From the NCBI RefSeq assembly GCF_018129085.1, contig NZ_JAAGBB010000027.1:33658-97657 (forward strand): 64,000 nt of DNA, read 5' to 3'. A model generated the notes under the pieces. It did no database searches, had not been told where the DNA came from, and saw nothing but the letters and a program-made list of their open reading frames with translations. Both the position numbers and the translations under genes were made by a program. Shown piece by piece: positions 36,991 to 45,353 of this stretch. Within the stretch, counting starts at the first letter, position 1, and every line of letters starts with the position of its first letter. This DNA is from Plastoroseomonas hellenica. GTDB taxonomy: Bacteria > Pseudomonadota > Alphaproteobacteria > Acetobacterales > Acetobacteraceae.

Positions 36991-37226
36991 GCGGGGCGGG
37001 CACCAAGGCCGGGCCGCGGGCCAAGACCGCGCCGGCGCGGCGGTCGGGGGGCGGGCGCAAGCCGCAAGCCGCCCCGCGCGGCGTGCGCTGGTGGGCGGTG
37101 GGCGCCGTGGTCGCCGCCGTGCTGATCGGCCTGCCGCTCGCCCATGCTTTCCTGGGCGAGCTCGGGGCCGTGCTGCTCGGCACCTTTCTGGGCGGCTTCG
37201 CCCTCGGGCGCGGTACGGCTAAATAG
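36951..37226 (+). CDS. Small basic membrane protein overlapping thyX (start uncertain)
   Basis: An ORF of up to 91 aa overlaps the last 40 nt of thyX in another frame. After thyX the frame shows strongly coding-like codon use: a lysine/arginine-rich stretch ([20 protein letters not shown]), then one or two membrane segments ([20 protein letters not shown] and [18 protein letters not shown]). The only ATG outside the hydrophobic part is at 36951; GTG at 37083 would leave 47 residues and omit the basic part. A GCCCCGC-CTGA-GCGGGGC hairpin at 36980-36997 sits on the thyX stop. No family is recognised. Confidence 0.5.
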   Translation: MAGADGHAGTPRLSGAGTKAGPRAKTAPARRSGGGRKPQAAPRGVRWWAVGAVVAAVLIGLPLAHAFLGELGAVLLGTFLGGFALGRGTAK

Positions 37227-37229
37227 TGA

Positions 37230-37377
37230 CCTCAGGCGCCGGCGGCCGCATTCGCGGCCTTGGCTTCCGCGCTGTCAGGGCGGGCGGCAACCGCCGGTCG
37301 CGCGCGGGGCCGCATTCGCGGCCCCGGGGCTTCGCTGCGCTCGCCCCGCAGGGACCAGTGGCGGCCTGCGGCCGCTT
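37230..37377. repeat. Family D intergenic repeat, copy 1
   Basis: About 148 bp opens with CCTCAGGCGCCGGCGG, contains GGTCGCGCGCGGGGCCGCATTCGCGGCCCC and CCGCAGGG, and closes with GGCGGCCTGCGGCCGC. The same blocks in the same order are at 46682-46836. It lies between the converging ends of the small thyX-linked gene and the Mrp gene. The inner GGGGCCGC/GCGGCCCC arms form a hairpin. It also gives spurious open frames. Confidence 0.75.
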
Positions 37378-37378
37378 G

Positions 37379-38485
37379 TCACTCGATAACGATACGCGGT
37401 CCAACTGGCGCGGCGGCAGCCTCGGTCAGCTTGGCCCAAAGACGGGCGGCGATCGTGCGGTAGGAGGCGGCTTCCGGGCTATCCGGGCGTGCCGCCACGA
37501 TCGGCGTGCCGGCGTCGGCGAGTTCGCGGATCTCGAGCTTCAGCGGCAGCTCGCCCAGGAATTCCGTGCCCATCCGCGCGGCCTCGGCCCGGGCCCCGCC
37601 ATGGCCGAAGATCTCGGTGCGGTGGTTGCAGTTCGGGCAGCAGAAATAGCTCATGTTCTCGATCAGCCCGAGCACCGGCACCTTGACCTTCTCGAACATG
37701 CGGATGCCGCGCCGGGCATCGAGCAGCGCCACGTCCTGCGGCGTCGAGACGATGACGGCGCCGGCCAGCGGCACCCGCTGGCTCATGGTGAGCTGGGCAT
37801 CGCCGGTGCCGGGCGGCATGTCGACGACCAGGATATCGAGCGCGCCCCAGGCCACCTGGCCCATCATCTGCTCGAGCGCCCCCATCACCATGGGGCCGCG
37901 CCAGATCATCGGCGTCTCGGCATCGACCAGGAAGCCGATCGACATCGCCTTCAGCCCCCAGCGGGAGAGCGGGATGATGCGGCTGGCCTCGGTGCGCGGC
38001 TTCTCATGGGCGCCGAGCATCATTGGCAGGGAAGGGCCGTAGATATCGGCATCCAGCAGCCCGGTGCGCAGCCCCTGCGCGGCCAGCGCGACGGCGAGGT
38101 TCACCGCGGTGGTCGACTTGCCGACCCCGCCCTTGCCGGACGCGACGGCGACGATGAAGCGTACCTCGGGGAGGAGCATCTGGCCCTGGCCGGGGGGTGT
38201 GGCCGGGGCGCGCTTCGGGGCTTCGGCGGCGGCCTCCCGGTGCGCGGTCAGCACCGCGGTCGCCGACAGCACGCCGGGTACCGCGGCGGCCGCCCGCTCG
38301 GCGGCGGCGCGCAGCGGCTCCATCTCCGCGGCCCGGGCGCGGGGCACCTCGAGCGCGAATTGCACCATGCCGTCGCGCACCGAAAGGCCCTGCACCATGC
38401 CGGCGGCGATGATGTCGCGTCCGGTCGCCGGATCGCTCACCGTGGCGAGCGCGGCGCGGATCCGCGCCTCGAATGTTTCGGCCAT
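37379..38485 (-). CDS. apbC: Mrp/ApbC-family iron-sulfur cluster carrier ATPase
   Basis: This 368-aa P-loop ATPase carries and inserts Fe-S clusters. The N-terminal MIP18-like domain (about 1-85, with SDPATGRDIIAAGMVQGLSV) is followed by the deviant Walker A of the MinD/Mrp class, VASGKGGVGKSTTAVNLAV, near residue 113, then LLDADIYGPSLPMMLG, VDMPPGTGDAQLT and the cluster-binding CxxC in YFCCPNCNHRTEIFG. The ATG at 38485 is the family-typical start; the open frame upstream is not coding. It is divergent from hflK. Confidence 0.93.
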   Translation of the reverse strand: MAETFEARIRAALATVSDPATGRDIIAAGMVQGLSVRDGMVQFALEVPRARAAEMEPLRAAAERAAAAVPGVLSATAVLTAHREAAAEAPKRAPATPPGQGQMLLPEVRFIVAVASGKGGVGKSTTAVNLAVALAAQGLRTGLLDADIYGPSLPMMLGAHEKPRTEASRIIPLSRWGLKAMSIGFLVDAETPMIWRGPMVMGALEQMMGQVAWGALDILVVDMPPGTGDAQLTMSQRVPLAGAVIVSTPQDVALLDARRGIRMFEKVKVPVLGLIENMSYFCCPNCNHRTEIFGHGGARAEAARMGTEFLGELPLKLEIRELADAGTPIVAARPDSPEAASYRTIAARLWAKLTEAAAAPVGPRIVIE

Positions 38486-38731
38486 CGCTTGAAATGTCCC
38501 CGTTCCCGGCCAATATCGCAGCCCGCCGGGCAGTATCGATCGTGGCTCGCGCCCTACATGGTGGGGCGCGGGGACGCAATCACCCTCCCGCCGCGCGGGC
38601 CACCCGATGGCGTGCGCGGCTTGCGCTGTTGACGCGCGGGCGACCGGCTGGAAAACCACCGGTGTGGTGGACCATGCGGCGGGGCCTCCGGAAGGGGGCT
38701 GCCGCGATGACGAGCGGAGAGAGAACACCCG

Positions 38732-39940
38732 ATGCCCTGGAATAGTGGTGGCGGACAGAGCCCCTGGGGCAATCGCCCGCAGGGACCTTGGGGGGCGCCC
38801 CCGCCGCCTGGCGGTGGCAACCAGGGTGGCCGTGGCCCGGACATCGATGATGTCATCCGGCAGGCGCAGGACGCGGTGCGCCGTTTCCTGCCGCGGCGCG
38901 GCGGCGGCAAGGGCCTGGGACTGCTGGCGGTCCTGCTGCTCGGCGCCTGGGGGCTGACCGGCTTCTATCGGGTGGAACCGGACGAGGTCGGCGTGGTGAC
39001 GCGCTTCGGCGCCTATACGGGGCAGCTCGCGCCGTCCGGCCTGAACTACCACCTGCCCTGGCCGATCGAATCCGCGGCGACGCCCAGGGTCACGACCGAA
39101 AACCAGATCTTCATCGGCTTCCGCAGCGGTGACCCCGTCGCCGCCGGCCGTGCCGCCGTGGCGCGCGACGTGCTCGAGGAATCGCTGATGCTGACCGGCG
39201 ATGAGAACATCATCGACATCGATTTCGTGGTGCGCTGGCGCATCCGTGACGCCGGCGAGTTCCTGTTCAACACCCGCAGCCCGGAATCGACCATCAAATC
39301 GGCGGCCGAGAGCGTGATGCGGGAAGTGATCGGCCGCACCCCCATCCAGCCGGCGCTGACCGAGGCGCGCGGCCAGATCGCGGAAGCCGTGCGCACCGGC
39401 ACGCAGGCGATTCTCGATCAGTACCGCGCCGGCGTGATCGTCACCTCGATCGAGCTGCAGAAGGTCGACCCGCCCAATGCCGTCATCGATGCCTTCCGCG
39501 ACGTGCAGCGCGCCAGCGCCGACCGCGACCGGCAACGGAACGAGGCCGAGGGCTACCGCAACGACATCATTCCCCGCGCCCGCGGCGAGGCGGAGCGCAT
39601 GATCCAGGAAGCGACCGGTTTCCGCGACAGCCAGACCGCCCGCGCCCGCGGTGAGGCGGGGCGCTTCGCCGCCATTCTCGCCGCCTACCATATGGCGCGG
39701 GACGTGACGGTGCGGCGCATGTACATCGAGACGATGGAGGAGATCCTCCGCCGCAATCCGACGATCATCATCGATGACAGGCTGCAGGGGCTGGTGCCCT
39801 TCCTGCAACTGGGGGGCAGCGATGCCGCACGGACCCCGAGCCCGCGACCGGGCGAGCCCGGCACCCGGCCGCCGCCATTGCCGGCCGCCCCATCAGGCTA
39901 TTCCACCCCGCCCTCGCGCCCGACGGGGGCAGCGCGATGA
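38732..39940 (+). CDS. hflK: FtsH protease modulator HflK
   Basis: This 402-aa SPFH-domain membrane protein forms the HflK-HflC assembly that surrounds FtsH. The glycine/proline-rich cytoplasmic start (NSGGGQSPWGNRPQGPWG) is followed by one membrane segment near 65-80 (LGLLAVLLLGAWGLTGFYRV), the SPFH domain, and a coiled region with repeated ARGEAERM/ARGEAGRF elements. The C-terminus is proline-rich. It starts a four-gene run with hflC, a DUF2065 gene and degP. The ORF start at 38732 has GGAGAGAG 9-15 nt upstream. Confidence 0.94.
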   Translation: MPWNSGGGQSPWGNRPQGPWGAPPPPGGGNQGGRGPDIDDVIRQAQDAVRRFLPRRGGGKGLGLLAVLLLGAWGLTGFYRVEPDEVGVVTRFGAYTGQLAPSGLNYHLPWPIESAATPRVTTENQIFIGFRSGDPVAAGRAAVARDVLEESLMLTGDENIIDIDFVVRWRIRDAGEFLFNTRSPESTIKSAAESVMREVIGRTPIQPALTEARGQIAEAVRTGTQAILDQYRAGVIVTSIELQKVDPPNAVIDAFRDVQRASADRDRQRNEAEGYRNDIIPRARGEAERMIQEATGFRDSQTARARGEAGRFAAILAAYHMARDVTVRRMYIETMEEILRRNPTIIIDDRLQGLVPFLQLGGSDAARTPSPRPGEPGTRPPPLPAAPSGYSTPPSRPTGAAR

Positions 39941-40875
39941 ACCGCTCGATCGCGCTCCTGGTGGCGCTTGGCGTCCTGCTCGTGCTGGCCGCCTCCACCT
40001 TCTTCACCGTCCACCAGACCCAGATCATGCTGGTGACCCGCCTTGGCCAGCCGATCCGGGTGATCAGCGAGCCCGGCCTGCAGATGAAGGTGCCGCTCGT
40101 CGATTCCGTGATCACCTTCGACCGCCGCCTGCTCGATTATGACCAGTCCGGGCAGGAGGTGATCCTCGGCGACCAACGGCGCCTGGAAGTCGACAGCTTC
40201 ACCCGCTACCGCATCACCGACCCGCTCCGCTACTACCAGGCGACCGGCGGCACCGATGCCGGCATCCGGCTGCGGCTGCAGCCGATCGTCGCCTCGGCGC
40301 TCCGCAACGTGCTTGGCAACGAGACGCTGGTCGCGGTGCTGTCGAACGAGCGCGCGCGGGTGATGGGCGAGATCCTGCGCATCGTGAACGAGCAGGCGCT
40401 GGGCTTCGGGCTGGAGGTGGTGGATGTCCGCATCCGCCGCGCCGACCTGCCGGAGGGGAACACCCAGGCGATCCTGTCGCGCATGCAATCCGAGCGCGAG
40501 CGCGTGGCGCGCGAGCTGCGCGCCGAGGGTGCGGAGGCCGCGCAGCGGGTGCGCGGCGCGGCGGACCGCGAGCGCACCGTGATGATCGCCGAGGCACAGT
40601 CCCAGTCGGAGATCCTGCGCGGCGAGGGCGAGCGCGAGGCGATCCGCATCTTCGCCGAGGCCTTCCAGCGTGATCCGGGCTTCTACCAGTTCTACCGGAC
40701 CATGCAGGCCTACCGGGAGGCCTTCTCGGCCGGCGAGACCCGGCTGGTGCTGTCGCCGGACAGCGAATTCTTCCGCTTCCTGCGGGAAAGCCCGCTGGGC
40801 TCGGCGGTGCCGCCCACCCCGGCGGCGCCTCCCGCCAATGCGACGCCGGCCGCACCGGTCGCACCGGTGCAGTGA
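39937..40875 (+). CDS. hflC: FtsH protease modulator HflC
   Basis: This 312-aa partner of HflK has a short N-terminal membrane anchor (IALLVALGVLLVLAASTFFTV) and then the SPFH domain beginning QTQIMLVTRLGQPIRVISEP. Conserved parts include GFGLEVVDVRIRRADLPEG, MQSERERVARELRAEGAEAA and the C-terminal LSPDSEFFRFL. The tail is alanine/proline-rich. It overlaps hflK by 4 nt (ATGA) and the DUF2065 gene by 4 nt (GTGA). Confidence 0.94.
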   Translation: MNRSIALLVALGVLLVLAASTFFTVHQTQIMLVTRLGQPIRVISEPGLQMKVPLVDSVITFDRRLLDYDQSGQEVILGDQRRLEVDSFTRYRITDPLRYYQATGGTDAGIRLRLQPIVASALRNVLGNETLVAVLSNERARVMGEILRIVNEQALGFGLEVVDVRIRRADLPEGNTQAILSRMQSERERVARELRAEGAEAAQRVRGAADRERTVMIAEAQSQSEILRGEGEREAIRIFAEAFQRDPGFYQFYRTMQAYREAFSAGETRLVLSPDSEFFRFLRESPLGSAVPPTPAAPPANATPAAPVAPVQ

Positions 40876-41066
40876 CGGTCGCCGAGCTGCTCCAGGGCGC
40901 AGCAGTGGTGTTCGCCCTGGAGGGTCTGGTCTATGCTGCGGCGCCGGGCTTCATGCGGGGCGTGCTGGCCCGGCTCGCCGCCACGCCGGAGGCGCAGCTC
41001 AGGGTCGGCGGGCTGATCGCGGCAGTGTCAGGGGTGGCGCTGGCCTGGGCGATACGCGGGGGATGA
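40872..41066 (+). CDS. DUF2065 small membrane protein
   Basis: This 64-aa protein has two hydrophobic segments (LLQGAAVVFALEGLVYAAAP and VGGLIAAVSGVALAWAIRGG) separated by a short positive loop. It is the DUF2065 (YjeT-like) protein that follows hflC in many proteobacteria. The start is GTG, overlapping the hflC stop. Its role is unknown; the position suggests a part in HflKC/FtsH membrane quality control. Confidence 0.85.
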   Translation: MTVAELLQGAAVVFALEGLVYAAAPGFMRGVLARLAATPEAQLRVGGLIAAVSGVALAWAIRGG

Positions 41067-41193
41067 CGACCGACGCCGCGCCATGTCACCCTTCGTTGCA
41101 TGGCGAGGCCTTCCGTAAACGGGGTTCGCTGCCAACCTGAACACCCTTCCGGGCTGCCAATATCCCGGGCTTTCAACATCGAGGTGCCATCCA

Positions 41194-42696
41194 TTGCGCA
41201 TCGCCACAGTCTTTTTTGCCGCCACGCTCGCCGTTGCCGCGCTGCCGGCACCGGGCCATGCGCAGGCGCCGCTGCCCAATGCGCCGCAGAGCTTCGCACC
41301 GCTGGCGCGCCAGCTCCTGCCGGCCGTGGTGAACATCTCCACCTCCCAGAACGTGCAGGCGCGGGCCGGCCGGCCGGACGCGCCGGAGGTGCCGCAGGCG
41401 CCGCCCGGCAGCCCCTTCGAGGAGTTCTTCCGCGACTTCTTCAACCGCAACCGCCCCCCCGGCGCCCCTGGTGCGCCGCAGGAGCCGCAGCGGCCGCGCC
41501 GTACGCAATCGCTGGGATCGGGCTTCATCGTCGACACCGCCGGCATCGTGGTGACGAACAACCACGTCATCGATGGCGCCGATGAGATCAACGTCATCCT
41601 GCACGACAACACCTCCATCCGCGCCGAGCTGGTCGGCACCGATCCGCGCACCGACATCGCGGTGCTGCGCATCCGCACCGACCATCCGCTGACGGCCGTG
41701 CAATGGGGCAATTCGGACGAGGCGGCGGTCGGCGACTGGGTGATGGCGATCGGCAATCCCTTCGGCCTCGGCGGCTCGGTCACTGCGGGCATCGTCTCGG
41801 CGCGCGGCCGCGACATCCGCCAGGGCATGTATGACGACTTCATCCAGACCGATGCCGCGATCAACCGCGGCAATTCCGGCGGCCCGCTGTTCAACATGCG
41901 GGGCGAGGTGGTGGGCATCAACACCGCCATCTACTCGCCCTCCGGCGGCTCGATCGGCATCGGCTTCTCGATCCCGTCCAACCTGGCGCGCAATATCGCG
42001 GCCCAGCTCCAGGATGGCGGCAGGGTGCGCCGTGGCTGGCTCGGCGTGAACATCCAGCAGGTCACCGACGAGATCGCGGAGAGCCTGCGTCTGCCCGGCG
42101 GCGCGCGCGGCGCGCTGATCGCCCGCGCGCAGGAGGATGGCCCGGCCGCCAAGGCCGGCATCCGCAGCGGCGACGTGGTGCTGCGCTTCAACGGGCAGGA
42201 GGTGCGGGAGATGCGCGCCCTGCCGCGCATCGTGGCCGACACCCGCGTCGGCACCGAGGCGCCGGTGGTGCTGTGGCGCGACGGCCGTGAGGAGACGGTG
42301 ACGGTCACTGTCGCTGAATTGCCCGCCGAGCAGGCCCAGGCGCAGACCCCAAGTGCCCCACGCGACCAGGCGCGGCCGGCCGAGGTCGCGGGTCTCGGGT
42401 TGCGCGTCGCGCCGATCTCGAACGAACTGCGGGAGCGCTTCAGCCTGCGCGCCGAGCAGCGCGGCGTCGTCATCGTCGACGTCGCCGCCGACAGCCCGGC
42501 CGCCGAACGCGACCTGCGGGCCGGCGACGTCATCGTCGAGGTGCAGCAGGAGCGGGTGACCACGGTGCAGGAGCTGCAGGAACGGATCGAGCGCCTGCGC
42601 CGGCAGAATCGCCCCTCCGCCCTGCTGCTGATCGAGAACGCCCAGGGGCAGCGTTTCGTGCCGCTCCGCCTGGGCCGGCCGCGCCAGGGTCCGTAA
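41194..42696 (+). CDS. degP: Do-family periplasmic serine protease (DegP/HtrA)
   Basis: This 500-aa HtrA protease-chaperone acts on misfolded envelope proteins. The signal peptide is MRIATVFFAATLAVAALPAPGHA. The catalytic triad is visible as His in VTNNHVIDGAD, Asp in DPRTDIAVLRI and Ser in NRGNSGGPLFN. Two PDZ domains follow (GVNIQQVTDEIAESLRLPGG and GLGLRVAPISNELRERFSLR). A proline-rich loop near residues 65-100 precedes the protease core. The start is TTG at 41194. In alphaproteobacteria it commonly follows hflKC. Confidence 0.94.
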   Translation: MRIATVFFAATLAVAALPAPGHAQAPLPNAPQSFAPLARQLLPAVVNISTSQNVQARAGRPDAPEVPQAPPGSPFEEFFRDFFNRNRPPGAPGAPQEPQRPRRTQSLGSGFIVDTAGIVVTNNHVIDGADEINVILHDNTSIRAELVGTDPRTDIAVLRIRTDHPLTAVQWGNSDEAAVGDWVMAIGNPFGLGGSVTAGIVSARGRDIRQGMYDDFIQTDAAINRGNSGGPLFNMRGEVVGINTAIYSPSGGSIGIGFSIPSNLARNIAAQLQDGGRVRRGWLGVNIQQVTDEIAESLRLPGGARGALIARAQEDGPAAKAGIRSGDVVLRFNGQEVREMRALPRIVADTRVGTEAPVVLWRDGREETVTVTVAELPAEQAQAQTPSAPRDQARPAEVAGLGLRVAPISNELRERFSLRAEQRGVVIVDVAADSPAAERDLRAGDVIVEVQQERVTTVQELQERIERLRRQNRPSALLLIENAQGQRFVPLRLGRPRQGP

Positions 42697-42720
42697 ACCC
42701 CGTCGCTTCCAGCCTGCACG

Positions 42721-42750
42721 CGGCCTGCACGCCCCAGGGTGTGCAGGCCG
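42721..42750 (+). terminator. Hairpin after degP, probable terminator
   Basis: CGGCCTGCAC (42721-42730) pairs perfectly with GTGCAGGCCG (42741-42750) over a 10-nt loop, 25 nt after the degP stop. There is no T-run. A second, shorter stem (GGCGGGG/CCCCGCC, 42782-42799) follows before otsB. Confidence 0.6.
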
Positions 42751-42826
42751 CAATTGCATCCGGGCGCACACGATGGCGTGAGGCGGGGTTACCCCCGCCG
42801 GAAAGCTACGGCATCTCTTGCAGACA

Positions 42827-43558
42827 ATGGATGCGAGAAATCTCCCGACGCCGCGCGACGTCCTGTCGCGCGGCGCTTTGTTGCTCGATTTCGACGGCAC
42901 CCTGGTGGATATCGCCGCGGCGCCGTCGCTGATCACCGTGCCGACGGGCCTCCAGACCTCGCTCGCGACCCTGTCGCGGCGGCTTGCCGGCGCGATGGCG
43001 CTGGTCAGCGGACGCTCGGTCGCGGAGATCGACGGCTTCCTCGCGCCGCTGGTCCTGCCGGTGGCCGGCGAACATGGCGCCGCGATCCGCTTCCCTCCCG
43101 ATCGCACGATTCGCCGTCCGGTGCTGCCGATGCTGCCCGACGCCTGGCGCCGCGCCGCCGAATCCTGGGCCAGCGCGACGCCGGGCGTGCTCGTCGAGGA
43201 GAAACACTCGGGTCTCGTGCTGCATTACCGCCGCGCACCGGCCGCGGCGGAGCCGCTCAGGGCGGCGCTGGCGGGGCTGATCGGGGACTCCCGCAGTTTC
43301 GAGATCATGGAAGCCTCCGCGGCCTGGGAATTGCGGCCAAGCGGCATCGACAAGGGGCAGGCAGTGCGCGCAGTGATGGCTGAGCCGGATTTCACGGGAC
43401 GCTGGCCGATCTTCGTGGGCGACGACGTCACGGACGAAGACGGGATGGCAGCGGCCCGGGCGATGGGCGGCATCGGGCTGCGCGTGCAGGATGTCTTTGG
43501 CGATGCGGCCGGCGTGCGCGCCTGGCTGGCCTCTCTCGCCGCCGCGGAAGGAAAGTAG
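42827..43558 (+). CDS. otsB: Trehalose-6-phosphate phosphatase (OtsB)
   Basis: This 243-aa HAD-superfamily phosphatase makes trehalose from trehalose-6-phosphate. HAD motif I is LLLDFDGTLVDIAAAPS, motif II lies around ALVSGRSVAEIDGFLAPL, and motif IV is VGDDVTDEDGMAAARAMGG. VAGEHGAAIR and the KGQAVRAV segment are OtsB-specific. A TTG at 42818 in frame would add three residues; the ATG at 42827 is preferred. It is the first gene of a tight otsB-GH15-otsA run (1-nt gap to GH15). Confidence 0.92.
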   Translation: MDARNLPTPRDVLSRGALLLDFDGTLVDIAAAPSLITVPTGLQTSLATLSRRLAGAMALVSGRSVAEIDGFLAPLVLPVAGEHGAAIRFPPDRTIRRPVLPMLPDAWRRAAESWASATPGVLVEEKHSGLVLHYRRAPAAAEPLRAALAGLIGDSRSFEIMEASAAWELRPSGIDKGQAVRAVMAEPDFTGRWPIFVGDDVTDEDGMAAARAMGGIGLRVQDVFGDAAGVRAWLASLAAAEGK

Positions 43559-43559
43559 C

Positions 43560-45353
43560 ATGGCGCAGCCGCTGGATCTTGCCGTCGCGGGCAACGGCAC
43601 CATCGCCGCCCTGATCAACCCGACAGGGCGCGTGGTCTGGATGTGCTGGCCGCGCCTCGATGGCGATCCGGTCTTCTCGGCGCTGCTCGACGGCACCGAG
43701 CCGGAACGCGGCTTCTTCGACGTCACGATGGCGCGCTTTGCCTCGTCGCGGCAGACCTATCGCCACAATACCGCGGTCGTGGAGACGGAGCTCACCGATG
43801 CACATGGCAATGCGCTGCGCATCGTCGACACGGTGCCGCGCATGCATCGCTTCGGGCGCACCTTCCGCCCGCCGACGCTGGTGCGCCGGCTGGAACCGAT
43901 CCAGGGCCGGCCGCGCATCCGCATCCGCCTGCGGCCGAGCTTCGCCTGGGGTGCCGAGGTGCCGAAGCGCCGCGCCGGCAGCAACCATCTGCGTTTCGTC
44001 GGCGAGAGCGACGCGATCCGGCTGACCACCGACGCGCCGCTCGGCTTCATCGCAGAGGAGACGGAGTTTCCACTCGACCGTCCGATCTCGTTGGTGCTCG
44101 GCGCCGATGAGACGGTGCCGGAATCGCCGGCGCGCATCGCCCGCGAATTCGAGGACGAGACGACAGGCTACTGGCACGATTGGGTCCGCCTGCTCGCGGT
44201 GCCGTTCGAGTGGCAGGACGCGGTGATCCGCGCCGCGATCACGCTGAAGCTCTGCGCGGATGACGACACCGGCGGCATCGTCGCGGCGCTGACCACCTCG
44301 ATCCCGGAGGCGGAGGGAACCGCCCGCAACTGGGACTACCGTCTTTGCTGGCTGCGCGATTCCTTCTTCACGGTACAGGCGCTGAACCGCCTCGGCGCCA
44401 CGCGCACCATGGAGAACTTCATTCGCTACCTGACCGCGGCGCTGCCGGAAGGCGATGAGCCGCCGCGCCCGGTCTATCCGCTGGTGCCGAACGCACCGAC
44501 CGACGAGCGGGAGGCGGCGGCGCTGGCGGGCTTCCTGGGCCATGCGCCGGTCAGGGTCGGCAATGCCGCCGCCGACCAGGTGCAGAACGACGCCTGGGGA
44601 TCGGTGGTCATGGCCGCGGCGATGATGTTCTTCGACCGACGGCTGCCGCAGCCCGGCGACGAGGCCCTGTTCCGCCGGCTGGAGCCGCTCGGCGTCGCGG
44701 CCGAGGCTGCCGCGCTGACGCCGGATGCCGGCATCTGGGAATATCGCGGCCGGTCGCGCGTGCACACCTTCTCGGCGGCGATGTGCTGGGCGGCGCTCGA
44801 CCGACTGGGCCGCATCGCCGCCGGCCTCGGCCTGACGCATGAGGCGGTCGGGTGGAAGGCGCGTGCGGACCGGTTGCGCGGCCTCATCCTCGATGGCGCC
44901 TGGTCGGAGGGCGCCAAGAGCTTCACCGAGAGCCTGGGCGGGGAGGGGCTGGACGCCGCGCTGCTGCTGTTGCCGGATATCGGCATCGTGGCGCCGTCCG
45001 ATCCGCGCTTCGTGGCGACGGTGGAGGCGGTCCGCCGCGACCTCGATCGCGGCGGGCTGTTGCTGCGCTACGGCATGCCCGATGATTTCGGCATGCCGGA
45101 CACCGCTTTCCTCGTCTGCTCCTTCTGGCTGGTCGATGCGCTGCACGCGATCGGCCGCGCCGGCGAAGCGCGGGCGCTGTTCACGCGTATTCTCTCGCTT
45201 CGAAACCATGTCGGGCTGCTGTCGGAGGATGTCGACCCGCGGACAGGGCAGCTTTGGGGCAATTTCCCGCAGACCTATTCGCAGGTGGGGCTGATCCTGT
45301 CGGCGATGCGGCTCTCTCGGTCCTGGGAGGAAGGCTTTTGGCGCGCCTGGTGA
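43560..45353 (+). CDS. Glycoside hydrolase family 15 protein (glucoamylase/trehalase type)
   Basis: This 597-aa GH15 enzyme has an (alpha/alpha)6-barrel fold. Both catalytic regions are present: EGTARNWDYRLCWLRDSFFT near residue 255 and LLSEDVDPRTGQLWGNFPQT near 565, which holds the general acid/base glutamates. The N-terminal beta-sandwich domain (DLAVAGNGTIAALINPTGRV) is typical of the bacterial type. GGAAGGAAA precedes the ATG. Being inside a trehalose operon suggests trehalase activity, as in mycobacterial GH15 trehalases; glucoamylase or dextranase activity is the alternative. Confidence 0.92.
   Translation: MAQPLDLAVAGNGTIAALINPTGRVVWMCWPRLDGDPVFSALLDGTEPERGFFDVTMARFASSRQTYRHNTAVVETELTDAHGNALRIVDTVPRMHRFGRTFRPPTLVRRLEPIQGRPRIRIRLRPSFAWGAEVPKRRAGSNHLRFVGESDAIRLTTDAPLGFIAEETEFPLDRPISLVLGADETVPESPARIAREFEDETTGYWHDWVRLLAVPFEWQDAVIRAAITLKLCADDDTGGIVAALTTSIPEAEGTARNWDYRLCWLRDSFFTVQALNRLGATRTMENFIRYLTAALPEGDEPPRPVYPLVPNAPTDEREAAALAGFLGHAPVRVGNAAADQVQNDAWGSVVMAAAMMFFDRRLPQPGDEALFRRLEPLGVAAEAAALTPDAGIWEYRGRSRVHTFSAAMCWAALDRLGRIAAGLGLTHEAVGWKARADRLRGLILDGAWSEGAKSFTESLGGEGLDAALLLLPDIGIVAPSDPRFVATVEAVRRDLDRGGLLLRYGMPDDFGMPDTAFLVCSFWLVDALHAIGRAGEARALFTRILSLRNHVGLLSEDVDPRTGQLWGNFPQTYSQVGLILSAMRLSRSWEEGFWRAW

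Noticed and set aside
37260..37463. Small hypothetical proteins with GRARGRIRGPGAS encoded here and at 46716-47057
   Set aside because: Both are translations of family D repeat copies; similarity reflects the repeat, not a protein family.
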